Source: Aquatica leii
Taxonomy: Eukaryota; Arthropoda; Insecta; Coleoptera; Lampyridae
Length of the DNA: 64,000 nt
Assembly (NCBI GenBank): GCA_035610365.1
Contig: CM069435.1
Coordinates: forward strand, 5,234,001-5,298,000
Direction: 5' to 3'
In this document: piece after piece, positions 11,875 to 23,624 of the stretch
Layout: each line of letters begins with the position of its first letter
Numbering within the stretch: the stretch's first letter is position 1
Translations under genes and position numbers: made by a program
Notes under the pieces: generated by a model
Told to the model about the DNA's origin: nothing
Seen by the model: the letters and a program-made list of their open reading frames with translations, nothing else
Database searches by the model: none

Positions 11875-13786
11875 TAAAGTCGATTTAAAGCATGAGTGCG
11901 TGGTTTAATTTTTATGCAAATTGGCACGCTTACAGTACACACCATGTACAATAACATATTAAAAAACAAAAGTGTAACTATTTTTTGGAAAAAAAGTTAT
12001 TTAACTTTAACGACGCGTAATAACCCGCCGCCCGTAACTACAAAGCTAAACTGTGAAGTCGATTTAAAGCATGAGTGCGTGGTTTAATTTTTATGCAAAT
12101 TGGCACACTTACAGTACACACCATGTATAATAACATATTAAAAAACAAAAGTGTAACTATTTTTTGGAAAAAAAGTTATTTAACTTCAACGACGCGTAAT
12201 AACCCGCCGCCCGTAACTACAAAGCTAAACTGTGAAGTCGATTTAAAGCATGAGTGCGTGGTTTAATTTTTATGCAAATTGGCACGCTTACAGTACACAC
12301 CATGTACAATAACATATTAAAAAACAAAAGTGTAACTATTTTTTGGAAAAAAAGTTATTTAACTTTAACGACGCGTAATAACCCGCCGCCCGTAACTACA
12401 AAGCTAAACTGTGAAGTCGATTTAAAGCATGAGTGCGTGGTTTAATTTTTATGCAAATTGGCACGCTTACAGTACACACCATGTACAATAACATATTAAA
12501 AAACAAAAGTGTAACTATTTTTTGGAAAAAAAGTTATTTAACTTTAACGACGCGTAATAACCCGCCGCCCGTAACTACAAAGCTAAACTGTGAAGTCGAT
12601 TTAAAGCATGAGTGCGTGGTTTAATTTTTATGCAAATTGGCACGCTTACAGTACACACCATGTACAATAACATTTTAAAAAACAAAAGTGTAACTATTTT
12701 TTGGAAAAAGTTATTTAACTTTAACGACGCGTAATAACCCGCCGCCCGTAACTACAAAGCTAAACTGTGAAGTCGATTTAAAGCATGAGTGCGTGGTTTA
12801 ATTTTTATGCAAATTGGCACGCTTACAGTACACACCATGTACAATAACATTTTAAAAAACAAAAGTCTAACTATTTTTGGAAAAAGTTATTTAACTTTAA
12901 CGACGCGTAATAACCCGCCGCCCGTAACTACAAAGCTAAACTGTGAAGTCGATTTAAAGCATGAGTGCGTGGTTTAATTTTTATGCAAATTGGCACACTT
13001 ACAGTACACACCATGTATAATAACATATTAAAAAACAAAAGTGTAACTATTTTTTGGAAAAAGTTATTTAACTTCAACGACGCGTAATAACCCGCCGCCC
13101 GTAACTACAAAGCTAAACTGTGAAGTCGATTTAAAGCATGAGTGCGTGGTTTAATTTTTATGCAAATTGGCACGCTTACAGTACACACCATGTACAATAA
13201 CATATTAAAAAACAAAAGTGTAACTATTTTTTGGAAAAAAAGTTATTTAACTTTAACGACGCGTAATAACCCGCCGCCCGTAACTACAAAGCTAAACTGT
13301 GAAGTCGATTTAAAGCATGAGTGCGTGGTTTAATTTTTATGCAAATTGGCACGCTTACAGTACACACCATGTACAATAACATTTTAAAAAACAAAAGTGT
13401 AACTATTTTTTGGAAAAAAAGTTATTTAACTTTAACGACGCGTAATAACCCGCCGCCCGTAACTACAAAGCTAAACTGTGAAGTCGATTTAAAGCATGAG
13501 TGCGTGGTTTAATTTTTATGCAAATTGGCACACTTACAGTACACACCATGTACAATAACGTATTAAAAAACAAAAGTGTAACTATTTTTGGAAAAAAAGT
13601 TATTTACCTTTAACGACGCGTAATGCCCCGCCGCCCGTAACTACAAAACTAAACTGTGAAGTCGATCTAAAGCATGAGTACGCGGTTTAATTTTTATGCC
13701 AATTGGCACACTTACAGTACACACCATGTACAATAACATATCAAAAAACAAATTAACTATTTTTGCAAAAAAAGTTATTTAACTAC
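11875..13786. repeat. Satellite B: about 10.7 tandem copies of a 174-179 bp monomer
   Basis: Units share GTCGATTTAAAGCATGAGTG, GCAAATTGGCACGCTTACAG, ACACACCATGTACAATAAC and TAATAACCCGCCGCCCGTAAC. Successive starts fall near 11896, 12075, 12254, 12433, 12612, 12789, 12965, 13142, 13321, 13500 and 13678. Length differences come mainly from the A-run in TTTGGAAAAAAAGTT. The last two monomers are more diverged, as expected at an array edge. Every unit has a 62-63-codon open frame from a GTG, but this is a by-product of the repeat, not evidence for a gene. The right edge merges with the transposase-like gene at 13787. Confidence 0.97.
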
Positions 13787-15901
13787 GCATCCGATAATAA
13801 ATTCAGCGCTGAAGATGTTTTAAACCGATGGCAATATCTGAAGAAGCAAGCCAGCCTTCATGATATTGAAATTGTGAGTTTTTCCAGCGATGGAGATACC
13901 AGTTGTTTGAAAGCCATAAAGGAAACAAGTAATTTTCCTGTTTCGGTAGATACAATCAATAATGATTGTCCATACAAACCTTATTTTCAGGTATCAGTGA
14001 AGTTTATCTTTCACAAGTATTCATGAGAAATATATGTTTCCTTGTATTTTTCAGATAGCATTCTCCCCTGAAAAATGCATTTTTATCCAGCACACCGTCC
14101 ACATAGGAACCAAGTTAAAAACACGGTTTTTAAAGCCAAACGTTTATCTACCCATGGGAAAGTTCATCGTTTCGGTGAGACACATAGAACAACTGATTGA
14201 GACGATATCAAAGGACCAACACTTGTTATGTGGAAGTTACTTAGACGGTAGAACCTATTTTACAGTACATACTACCATTTCATATAATAATTATGCTTAT
14301 TTTAGGAATGGATAAGATGAATTTTTTTGCGATCGATAAATTGTCATCAAGAAATGTCATAGAATTATTTAAAAAAATTCAATAAAGTAATGCAACTCAA
14401 CAGTATTTACGAGTAATCAGAAATATATTGGATAGTTTTTTGGACAAAGAAATGGATATACTGGAAAGAGTATACAATATCTGGTATTCGACATTTTTTC
14501 TCAGAATTTGGAGGAGTTGGATCAAACGAATTAAATATAGTGTAGTGAAAAACTTTATTACATTGAATTCATATACACGCATCGGAATTAATGCACACAG
14601 TCTTCTACTGTTGATAGAAAAATGTCGAAAAAGTGGAGATGAAAAACTCATGCTACCATAGTTATGTTCAAGTCAGCCATGAGAAAAAAATTTTAGGCAA
14701 GCTCGTGCTATGACATCAACATTTTCAACTATTGTTAATTTTTCAATGTCTGAATTCATTAACAGACTGAAACGTATTCAAACCCTTAATGAAATCAGCA
14801 TCGATTTAATTAAGTGCAAGTAACCACGATAAATGTTTTTTAACTTTATTTTTTTATAGAAGATTTATTTTGCTTTCCTAGAGAAGAAAATGGAAAACCG
14901 GGCAAGGGTGCAACAAGCAATGTAAGTCCAAAACTTCCTTCCGTGGAAGAAATAATATCTACACTTCAGCGGGCACAAATTGATGCAATACATGATTCTG
15001 GAGTTTTGGGACTGTATCCTGAGGAGTGTGAATCAGATACAGGTTCAATGATTGTTGTGGGCATGCCTAACGTAAAAACGGACAATTATTTATTTGAAGA
15101 TATTGCTGAGGACCTCGGTGAGGACAATCCAGACCACAATAATTTGAGAAACGAAGCAGATAATCTTGAAGAAATACTTTTAGAAGAAATATCTGACACA
15201 GAAATAAGGGACATAAAAACCGATTTAAATTAGCTTTCAGGTTTTGATAGTCTGAATTTTAAAGATTATGGATTTAAAAAAAAAATAAAGCATCTACATC
15301 TTTTCTGAAAGTAACGTTGGACAATCAAAAAACAATTACGGTTTGCAAATCCAGTTTATGTTGGTTTTTTGCTAGCAAAAAAGGGCGTTTATCAGTTGAC
15401 CGAATTTTCCGGGTGCGTGGGCCAAAACTGCAACAAAGAGAAAATACGAAGAAACCTCGGAAGAAATTGATGAAGAAACATACATTGTTCACAACAGAAA
15501 CCGACAAAAAACGTATAAAAAACAATCGAGACGCTCAACAAATCAAAATTAGTTCCAACGAGACAAGTGAAGATGAAACAGATGTCAGTGACACTGCATT
15601 ATCTTTAAGAAATACTAGTGAGAGTGAAGAGGGATTTATCAGTGAAGACGATAAAGTAACAGAGTTGTAATTGAAAATTGAAAGTTATTATGCTATCTAT
15701 TACGATACAAAATGGTATATTGGAAGAGTTTTGGAAATTAATGGTGACAAAATAACGATAAAATTTTTAAAAGAAGACCTTGGAAATTGCTTTTGGCCCA
15801 AAAATGATGACATTGCTGAAGTTGATAGACAGTTTGTTTTCTACGGTCCGCTGAATTACGCAGGGGAAGTTAGCCATAACTTTTCATCCATAGATTTCTA
15901 G
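13787..15901 (+). pseudogene. Transposase-like multi-exon gene, 5-prime truncated, with Tudor/BAH-like C-terminal segment
   Basis: I recognise the protein as one repeated in insect and cnidarian genomes but cannot name the family. Exon 1 (13787-13990) encodes SAEDVLNRWQYLKKQ and SFSSDGDTSCLKAIKE, like the DGD stretch of an RNase H-fold transposase. A 64-nt intron (13991-14054, GT..CAG) joins in frame to a block with HTVHIGTKLKTRFLKPNV. A second intron (about 14248-14309, ending TTTTAG) leads to DKMNFFAIDKLSSRNVIEL, then IWYSTFFLRIWRSWI and FRQARAMTSTFSTIVNFSMS, a C-terminal block of transposase character. Stops lie after FKKIQ (near 14382) and around 14660-14680. Later frames (14943-15233, 15317-15670) are acidic and lysine-rich. 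The last (15671-15898) encodes ESYYAIYYDTKWYIGRVLEI, a small Tudor- or BAH-like barrel. The 5-prime half is replaced by satellite B. P-element/THAP9-like descent is possible but unproven. Confidence 0.6.
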
Positions 15902-16278
15902 CGAGCGCGCACCGAACGCACGCTCTTATTTTCAATGTGAAAGATGAATTTTTCTGAATATAAAAAAAAACATCCTCCCAATTATTTGATATTGTGTTGA
16001 TTATAGATTTATTTATCTATTGCAAAAAAATTATTGCAATAAAAAACATACTTTTTGAGTTAGAAAATATTTTAGGTGACGACGTGCAACGACTCTTCAT
16101 TGAAATTATGATTTGTTTATTTTAAAGTATATTAGCAATTATTTAACTGTTTTGTGGGTCTACTATTTATACTATCGATTTACTAAGAAATTTTCTCAAG
16201 AAATTCACCTTTCACATTGAAAATAAGAGCGTGCGTTCGGTAGAAATCTATGGATGAAAAGTTATGGCTAACTTCCCC
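15863..16278. repeat. Fold-back inverted repeat around the end of the transposase-like gene
   Basis: 15863-15953 is repeated in inverted orientation at 16201-16278, about 250 bp apart. The shared core contains GGGGAAGTTAGCCATAAC, the TTTCTA with the stop codon, and CCGAACGCACGCTC. The left arm has an 11-nt insertion (15901-15911, GCGAGCGCGCA) absent from the right arm. The arms otherwise look nearly identical, so the inversion-duplication is recent compared with the decay of the gene. Confidence 0.9.
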
Positions 16279-16329
16279 AGGGTAACTAACAAACAACTTA
16301 TCAACAATCCATCATCGAGAACGTACATA

Positions 16330-17075
16330 AAAAAGAAAAAGTACAACGATAAGATTCCAAAAAAAATCCCATGAACCCTATCAACATCAATCCTATACAT
16401 GTACAATAATCCTAACAAAAAAAATAGAAACCAATTAACTACAATCATTTTCACAGACAACGCAATTTAATTGTTTATAAAGAGACATAAGTATGCTTAC
16501 CTAAGTGTAAATCATGAATGTTTAATTCAATTTTAATTTATCACAATAAATTTTAGTAACCATTATCCACGTTATTTTATAAATGAAGCACATGGCATTG
16601 TGCGCTCATGCGCTGTGCACAGTTATAATAAAAATCAGTAGCGTAACAAAGCTGAAATATTTCTGTGGAATCAACATTCATTTAAACTCGTAAATAATTT
16701 TACTAAAGAATTGTCAGAACGAAGTTAAAAACATAAAAAATTATCATATTAGTAATAAGACGAAGACTGTTCGGTTTATTATGAAAGAAATTGATAGAAT
16801 TAAGTAAATCAAATGTGATAATGGCTTGACAAATGTAATTAGTTGTACAAATTACTTACATTAGCGTTTCGGTCAATTTTTCTTCAAATCTCTATGGTCT
16901 TACTAGAATTCATCTTCGACAAACATCGCTCTAAAAAGTTACAAATAACAAAAACTTTAAACGAAAAGGTAAACTTACCAAAAATGTTGTCCAATTATCC
17001 AAAATGATTAAGGAATGGCCAATTAAAATGATGTCACGCTCTGCTATCAACATGGAACGCTTCTAATAAAAGGCT
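16330..17075 (+). repeat. Dispersed repeat, copy B (homologous to 5385-6200)
   Basis: Same orientation and order of landmarks as copy A, including GACTGTTCGGTTT and the final CGCTTCTAATAAAA. Several internal deletions shorten it, and the open frame seen in copy A is interrupted. Confidence 0.8.
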
Positions 17076-18273
17076 GTTGAAAGAAATTTGATTTTTGTAG
17101 AAGAATAGTTTACGTATGAAGTAAATTTATGATAAAACCTATTACTATAAAGTATTACAGAATATTAATTAAAGCCGACTGATAAAGAATAAAATTTTAA
17201 CAAACACATTTTTGTATGAACAATAAAAAACGTATATAAAAGTTGAGCGCCACCAGTTTTCTTGTTTTACAAATTAATAAGTAATCAAAACGCGAGGAAA
17301 CTGGAACTCGCTTAGCCATAACGAAACAGAAAATTATTCATAAAATACGTAAATATCTTAAAAACTAATTAAACTAATTTACAGTCGTATTAAATCTCAC
17401 TATCATTGCTTTTACCAACTTTTAGCAAGTGCATTAATATCATAAACTAATTAAAAAGAATTACTAAATACCTAAAACTTAGCTTTCGTGTAGTTGCAGC
17501 ATATGAAGGACAACAAAAGCGACGATAACCGTGGCAGCGCTGTAATCGAAAACCCAATGTCCCAAAAGGAAAAAAAAGCCTAAAATATATAATTAGAAGC
17601 GACATATGCATACTAAAAACAATGAAATTACCTTTGATCTTAGTCGGCTTGTAATAAAAAGGTGACGAAACTTAATATAATTATGGATGTGCTGAATTAT
17701 TGATTTATACCAAGCACCTAGTGTCATTTGGATACAAGATGGACGTCAATTTATCGATAAGTTGCCACATGTCCTAAAAAGCATATAATCGTAATGATAA
17801 GACAGTACTTTTTAATTACATACCTATAACGTAAAACAAGGATATATAAATTGTCGAATAGCTTCTGAAGACTTAATATTCACTATGTGCACAAATTCAA
17901 AGTAGTCGCGTTCGCAAAAGCATAACTTCCTTTTTGGAAAAATACCCAAAGAAGACTGTCTCTTTCACAAGTTTTGCGATATCACAGGTGCCAGATAAAA
18001 ATTTTGTGACGTTTAAACTGGAAATAATTCCAATTCAATTTTTGAAAATGCAACAACTTAAGCAACTACATTTATACCAAATTACCTTTTATTTTAATAA
18101 AGTAAATTTTATTGAAACAATAACCCTAATTCGATTATATAAATTTAAAAAAAAAACGTTACAATTCCCCTCTAACTTCAAAACGCAAATTCCAGTTGCG
18201 GCTATAACTAAAGATCAAATCTAAAAATAACTAATTCTGTACATAAGGACAAAATCCTTGAAAAAAAAACAAA
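17076..18273. other. AT-rich spacer; possible TATA element
   Basis: No gene identified. TATATAAAA at 17233-17241 is followed at a plausible distance by CCAGTTTTC, so a core promoter is conceivable, but no ORF of known type follows. An open frame at 17934-18224 (96 codons) has no recognisable motif. The segment may include the LTR of the minus-strand gypsy element, but I could not find a second LTR copy. Confidence 0.35.
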
Positions 18274-20580
18274 TTAGTCGACATACAGCTTAAGATCTTT
18301 TGCATGGAAGACGCCTACATCTTTTCCTTGTAAATCTTGTAAGGTATAAGTCCAGCGGGATAATTTTTTTTAAGTAATGAACGGACCAAGAAATTTCGGA
18401 CCCAATTTAGAACTATAATAGTTGGCAGAATTGGACAATATATAATTCTTACCCCAAACTTTATCACATTATTTAAATTCATCATTTCTTTTGCCCAAAT
18501 CGTAATATTTTTTGTTTTTTTTCATATGCTTTAGCTAACTTTTCTTTTACCTTTGGATACACCTAAAGTAAAATTAGTATTTTACTAATATGATTATTCC
18601 TATCGACCGTAAGATCAACATCATCTGGTATAGAGTGTTAGAGTGTTCGTAATTGTCGGCGAGGTACAACCTAACATAGTTTTAAGAACTCGATTTACCC
18701 GTTCCGTCGGGTTTGATTGCGGGTGGTAATTAGGATTATACCCAATTTTAGCATCATACTTGCTGCACAATGATCGAAAAGAACCACTTACAAATTGTTT
18801 GCCATTATCAACTAAAATAATTTTGAGAACACCAAACATGAGAATTACGTCGTGCTTAAAGAAAAAACATACTGTCGATGCAGTAGCAGTACGCATCGGA
18901 ATAAACAAACTAAACTTATTACAATAATCGGTAACTACAAGTATATTCATGTGACCAGTTGAAGATTTTGGAAGCGGTCCAACTAAACCTACGCTTATCA
19001 TTTGCCAAGATTTAGATACATTTGATTGTTTACCCATAAAACCGGCCCGTTTTTTTTTCTACTTTACATTTTTGACAGATTTTACAAGATCTCACAAAAC
19101 GAGTAACATCTTGTCTCATTTTAGACCAAAAACACTTTTCCCTTACTTTATTATATATTTTATATATACAGAGATGACAAGCGATAGGCAAATCATAACC
19201 GTAACATTATACTATACTATGACGTTTTTCTTTAGGTAACACTTCTTTCCCCGAATCGCAACCCTCGGACTTAATATGTTTGAAAAATTTGGTTTTATCT
19301 ACTCTCCATTGCGGATATTTATCAGGATGACTTGTTACCTTTTTCAACATTTTCAAGTACCAACAATAGCTAACAGGAATAATATTAACCTCGACACTTT
19401 TATTGACGTCAGGCACCGACCTAGATAATACATCAGAAACGACATGTTCTTTGCCCTTACGATGAGTAATTACAAAATCATCTTGCTGGAGTCTGATTGG
19501 CCATCGCGCTAACCTACCAATAGGGTCTTTAAGATTCTGCAACCAAACTAAAGAAGCGTGGTCAGTAGTAATTTGAAAACGGACGCTTTCAAGATAAGGT
19601 CTGAGACGTGCAACAGCCCATAAAACCGCAAAGCACTCTCTTTCCGTAGTAGAATAGTTTCGTTTATTCTTATTTAAAGAACGACTTAAATAACAAATAA
19701 CTTTTCCTTCGCCATCAATATGCTGAATTAACACTGCACCCAAACCATGACTTGAAACATCGGTCTGAAGAACGAAAGGAGCCTCAAAACTTGAACAAGA
19801 AAGAATGGGAGCGCTAACTAACACCTTTTTTAGTGTCATAAACGCAGTTTCGCATTCAACCAACCATTCAAATTTAGAGCCTTTCCGAGTGAGTCCAATG
19901 ATCGGAGACATAAGATCTGAAAATTGTGGCACAAACCTTCGATACCAAGAAGATTAAACTACGCACTTCGGGAACGTTTTTGGCAGTTGGAATTTTAAGT
20001 AACGCCGCTACCTTATCCGGATCAACATCTAATCCATTACCGTTAACAACAAAACCCAAGTATTTTAATTCAGAACAGCAAAATTTACATTTATCGTGCC
20101 CCAAAATGATACCTGCATTACGTAAACGATTGAAAACTTTACGCAAGACAATAATATGTTTTTCAAAAGTAGAGGTGACAACAATTATATCATCTAGATG
20201 CACTAAAACTTGAGCCTTATGATCAGAACCCAAAGCACCATCTATGAAACGTTGCCATGCAGCTGGAGAATTGTGCAAACCGAAAAGCATGCGAATAAAC
20301 TTCTGTTGGGTATCGTAAACGTAAGCGGTCAATGGTTTACTTTCTTCTGAGAGAGAAATCTACCAAAAAGCTAACTTTACGTCAAGCGTAGATAAATATT
20401 TTCCATCTCTTAGTTTGTCTAATGTATGGTTTACGTACGGTAGTGGATAAGCGTCGCGTTTTGTGTCTGCATTTAAACGACTAAAATCAACGAAAACCTA
20501 TATGAACCGTTTTTCTTTTCGATCACGAGAATAGACAAAGACCATGAACTAGACGAAAGCTCAACTACACCTATTTTAAA
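18274..20580 (-). pseudogene. gypsy 1 pol: RT, RNase H and integrase
   Basis: RT (20580-19874) contains LVHLDDIIVVTS, the gypsy-type catalytic DD, and FGLHNSPAAWQRFID; an in-frame stop lies just upstream of 20332. RNase H (19932-19207) has FVLQTDVSSHGLGAVL, YSTTERECFAVLWAV and ITDH-type TTDHASLVWL. Integrase (19140-18621) has the C-x2-C of the zinc site (SCKICQK), VDNGKQF as second catalytic Asp and PTERVNR as catalytic Glu. The first catalytic Asp, expected before LVGPLP, reads Gly. The tail (18500-18274) resembles the GPxF region (KLGPKFLGPF) and ends with HAKDLKLYVD and a stop. Three or more frame changes separate the parts. Inactive. Confidence 0.88.
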
Positions 20581-20705
20581 TATGTTTTCTAGTTCTTCGT
20601 CAATATGCCGTTGCATATAAGAAAACACATAAAACATGGTTCAATTTTTGTAGGATATCCTAAAGTAGTAGAGTCAAATTTTAAAAAAAAATTATCAAGC
20701 AACTT

Positions 20706-21480
20706 TTAAAGACCTTGAGTTTGCTCTGGTGTCAAACGGGGACTCAATATGGACTGTTTACAGTTAGAAGAAATAGAAAACGTAGCTAACTGTTTAGATT
20801 CGTTTGTTAAAAATTTCCATTGACCTGTCCTTAGATTAGGAATAAATCCCATAGTACGCCAAAAATCAACACCTAGAATTAAGCTTTGAGGAAGTTTTAG
20901 AACAACCAAAATAGTTATCATTTTAACTTTAAATCCATTACCAGTAACACAATGATTGATGGCAGAAAACTGCAATCTAAGACCTAACGCACGAAGAAGC
21001 TTCTCGTCGCATAGGAATCTAATAAACCTAGATAATTTTAACAAAGAATAGTTAAAGAATTAGTCAATTCGAAACTACACTGAGACACTAGTTGACTTCC
21101 TAGTGTCCCTGGATGAAGTTTTCCGAAGACGAATTAAGAGAATTATTAGTATGATCATTTGAACTAGAGGAGTTACTTATTGAAGAACTTTTTTCATTTT
21201 GCAATCAGGACATGAATATTTAGTAAATCCTAGTTTGCTGCATCGAAAACATTTTTTTGTTTTTGGTTCAGAACACTCAGATCTTAAATGTCCACGATTT
21301 TAGCAGTTGAAACATTTTGACCCGAAAGAAGAATTAATTGCATTTACGGAAGTCAAGCTCAAGATCTATCCTTTTACGACTTAGAGGAACAAAGCTTTCA
21401 ACAACAGAACTCTTGTGTTCGATGAACCTACCAAACTCTAGAAGATCGTTAATTGCATAACATAATCTGGAGCTATATAT
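20706..21480 (-). pseudogene. gypsy 1 gag C-terminus and protease
   Basis: From 21470 a broken frame gives YAINDLLEFGRFIEH, a gag-like helix segment. At about 21330-21195 two CCHC knuckles follow (CFNC..RGHLRSEC and CFRCSKLGFTKYSC). The ORF at 21044-20706 resembles a gypsy aspartic protease from its flap onward (LILGVDFWRTMGF). The D-T/S-G active site is upstream of the open part and not clear. Frameshifts divide the blocks. Confidence 0.7.
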
Positions 21481-21820
21481 CCTAATAAAATTTTGAGTTT
21501 AAGTTTTTTATTTAACTTATATGTGAGCTTCGAAAAATGATTTTCCATTGTAGCCGCCCGTCGTTAGTTGATAAGTATTTCAGTTGGATGCTAGGCTTTA
21601 GTTACAATTTACTACTGTTGATGTTTACTAAGTGTTTCTTTAAAACAACTTATTGTTCGAATTAATTCTAGTTATAATTATTAGTTATCCTTCTTATTTA
21701 CATTTAGAAGACATCAAGTTCCTTGGTTAGTGTACTCAAGTGGTTTGTATGCACTGCGTTCTGTTTCCTCCTGCTATTACTACAGTTAAAAGAGTTTTGG
21801 GGTCATTTATAGTAAGGCCA
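21481..21820. other. Spacer, nothing recognised
   Basis: Between the gypsy 1 gag remnant and the hAT relic. No repeat or ORF assigned. Confidence 0.35.
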
Positions 21821-22830
21821 TATGAAATTTAAAGATATGCATGAATATTGTAGAAAGCACGTTAGCACTGAGTACCACAAAACTTCAACAGCTGCTACAA
21901 AAGCGTTTCTTGAAAATATTCCAGTGGATGTCAGATATTGGCATCAATTATTTCTTGTATTATATTTTGTGGAACTCATGATTTGCCGCTTAGAGGAAAT
22001 AATGGAGATAAGGAGGTTTTCTTTAACCTTTTAAATTTGAGAATTAACTGTGATATTGAACATCTAAAGAATCACTTGAATAGATGTCGAAAAAATGCAG
22101 TCTAGACCAAAAATTCAAAATGAGATTATAAAATTTTGTGGTGAAGTTGTCAAAGAAAGAATTATCGAAGATAATAAACAAGCAAAAGCTTACGCTGTAA
22201 TAGCTGATGTAACAACAGATATCGCCGGCAAAGCTTTCTATGAGATGCGGTTTTATGATGAGACTTAAGAAAAAAATCAGGGAAGAATTTGTAGGCTACG
22301 TTGAGCTGAAATCTCAAGATGCCATTACAATCGCTAGTGCAATTCAGAGTTTTTTAGTTGACCAACATCTTTCGGCGGAGAATTGTGTTGGCTATGGATT
22401 TGATGGATGTTCTACGATGGCTGGAAAAGAAGGTGGTGTGCAGGCTATTCTGAAGAAAAAATACAGTAGATTTTTAGTTTTCGATTGCTCAAGCCACAAA
22501 CTAAATCTTGTGGTCAATGATGCTAGCAAAATACCAGAAATAAGAAACACAATTGCAACGGTTAAAGATACAATATCTTTCTTTAGAGAGTCGCGAGTCC
22601 GCAGGAATTCGGTTCCCAATCTTTCAAGACTCTGTGAGACCAGATAGTCTGAGAAATACAAAACATATACAAATTTTTAGAAAGCTTCCATGAAATCGTC
22701 AATGCATTAGAACATCTCTCGGCAGAAGGAAACTATGCTACAAGAAAATTTGCCTATCAATTGCGTTGTGTAGTTACTAAACCAATTTTCATCGTACTAA
22801 CATCCCGCGCTAGCAATACGGTCACTATCA
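21821..22830 (+). pseudogene. hAT-superfamily transposase relic (ZMYM1/DUF4371-like)
   Basis: 21822-22030 encodes an N-terminal segment (CRKHVSTEYHKTSTAATKAF). A shifted frame continues with CGTHDLPLRGNNGDKEVFF, the CxxHxxxLRG motif typical of DUF4371 transposases. 22140-22260 gives AYAVIADVTTDI, the first catalytic Asp block. 22240-22647 (135 codons) encodes VGYGFDGCSTMAGKEGGVQA, the second Asp block, then CSSHKLNLVVNDAS (the CxxH) and LCETRWSE-type text with the W lost to a stop. The C-terminal dimerisation domain is missing or decayed after about 22810. Frameshifts and stops make it inactive. It is plus-strand, opposite to the gypsy on its left. Confidence 0.85.
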
Positions 22831-22861
22831 ATGTAAACAAACACATCGCTACGTCAGAAAA

Positions 22862-23110
22862 TCACAACGTGAGAAAGATTACTCCAAACAACAACTTTAA
22901 TTAGCCCTGGAGCAAATTAAAAGAGGTAGTATATCCATACGGCTTCACGATTTTACAACATCCCATTCAGCATCCTTCAGTGTTATATAACTGGAAGACG
23001 TGGCCAGGAAAGTGTCACGTAAATTTATCAAAATAGAGACGTAAGAACTCATGTTCAACTTCAAAGGAAACCCCAAGTTTCCAAAAACTAAAATGTAATT
23101 TCAAAATGGA
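22862..23110 (+). pseudogene. pogo/Tigger N-terminal HTH fragment (copy 2)
   Basis: A frame encodes REKDYSKQQL, a stop, then LALEQIKRGSISIR, a Psq-type helix-turn-helix. The DNA is close to 10136-10200, so it belongs to the same family as copy 1. No DDE domain follows before the jockey-like element. Confidence 0.65.
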
Positions 23111-23600
23111 CGTACACAGAGACGTTGTGGAACCCAAGCACAAAAATAATATAAAAATTAAATTAAAATATACAGTAACTATGTTTACCTAAATTAATTA
23201 AACAAAAATTTAATCCCGATCAGAATCGACTCGTCATGGTTACAATAAAAAAATAATTGCTCTTAAAAATTCATAGTAACATAATTTACCATTAGGCGCC
23301 ACAAAGACATAAAGCGTAAAATAAAACGAAAACATGTATTCAAACGTCGTCATCTCGTAGACATGGGTCGTAATTGCGTTTGTCGATAACTTTTGACAAC
23401 TCCGCTCTAATAACTCGCTATCGAAGGCAACAAAAACCCGAACATGCTATGCCCGAACGTAAAACACCTAAAAGAATTTTCGAATTATAATAAATATTCA
23501 CAAAAAAATTAACTACCAAACCTTAGCGAGAAATATTTCGGTGTTTAAACTAAATTAAAGTATTATTATTAAATTATAAAATCCGATCAAATCATGTGTA
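23111..23600. other. AT-rich spacer
   Basis: No gene recognised. Base composition changes sharply to GC-richer at about 23620, marking the jockey-like element's left end. Confidence 0.4.
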
Positions 23601-23624
23601 GACTAAATCCAAAAAATCGCACGT

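Larger units (their letters stand above)
18274..21480 (-). mobile_element. Ty3/gypsy retrotransposon 1 (degenerate)
   Basis: Minus-strand order is gag zinc knuckles, aspartic protease, RT, RNase H, integrase and a C-terminal tail, the arrangement of Ty3/gypsy elements. No flanking LTR pair could be recognised by eye, so the true limits may be wider. Confidence 0.85.

Noticed and set aside
11896..13512. Series of identical 62-63 codon ORFs (MRGLIFMQIG...)
   Set aside because: They are produced by the tandem satellite monomer, start at GTG codons, end in the next unit, and a deletion in two monomers breaks them without consequence. Not genes.
17233..17241. TATATAAAA as a functional promoter
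   Set aside because: In such AT-rich DNA a TATA match is expected by chance, and no gene follows.
19926..20213. Plus-strand 95-codon ORF within gypsy 1
   Set aside because: It is the antisense shadow of the reverse-transcriptase coding strand.
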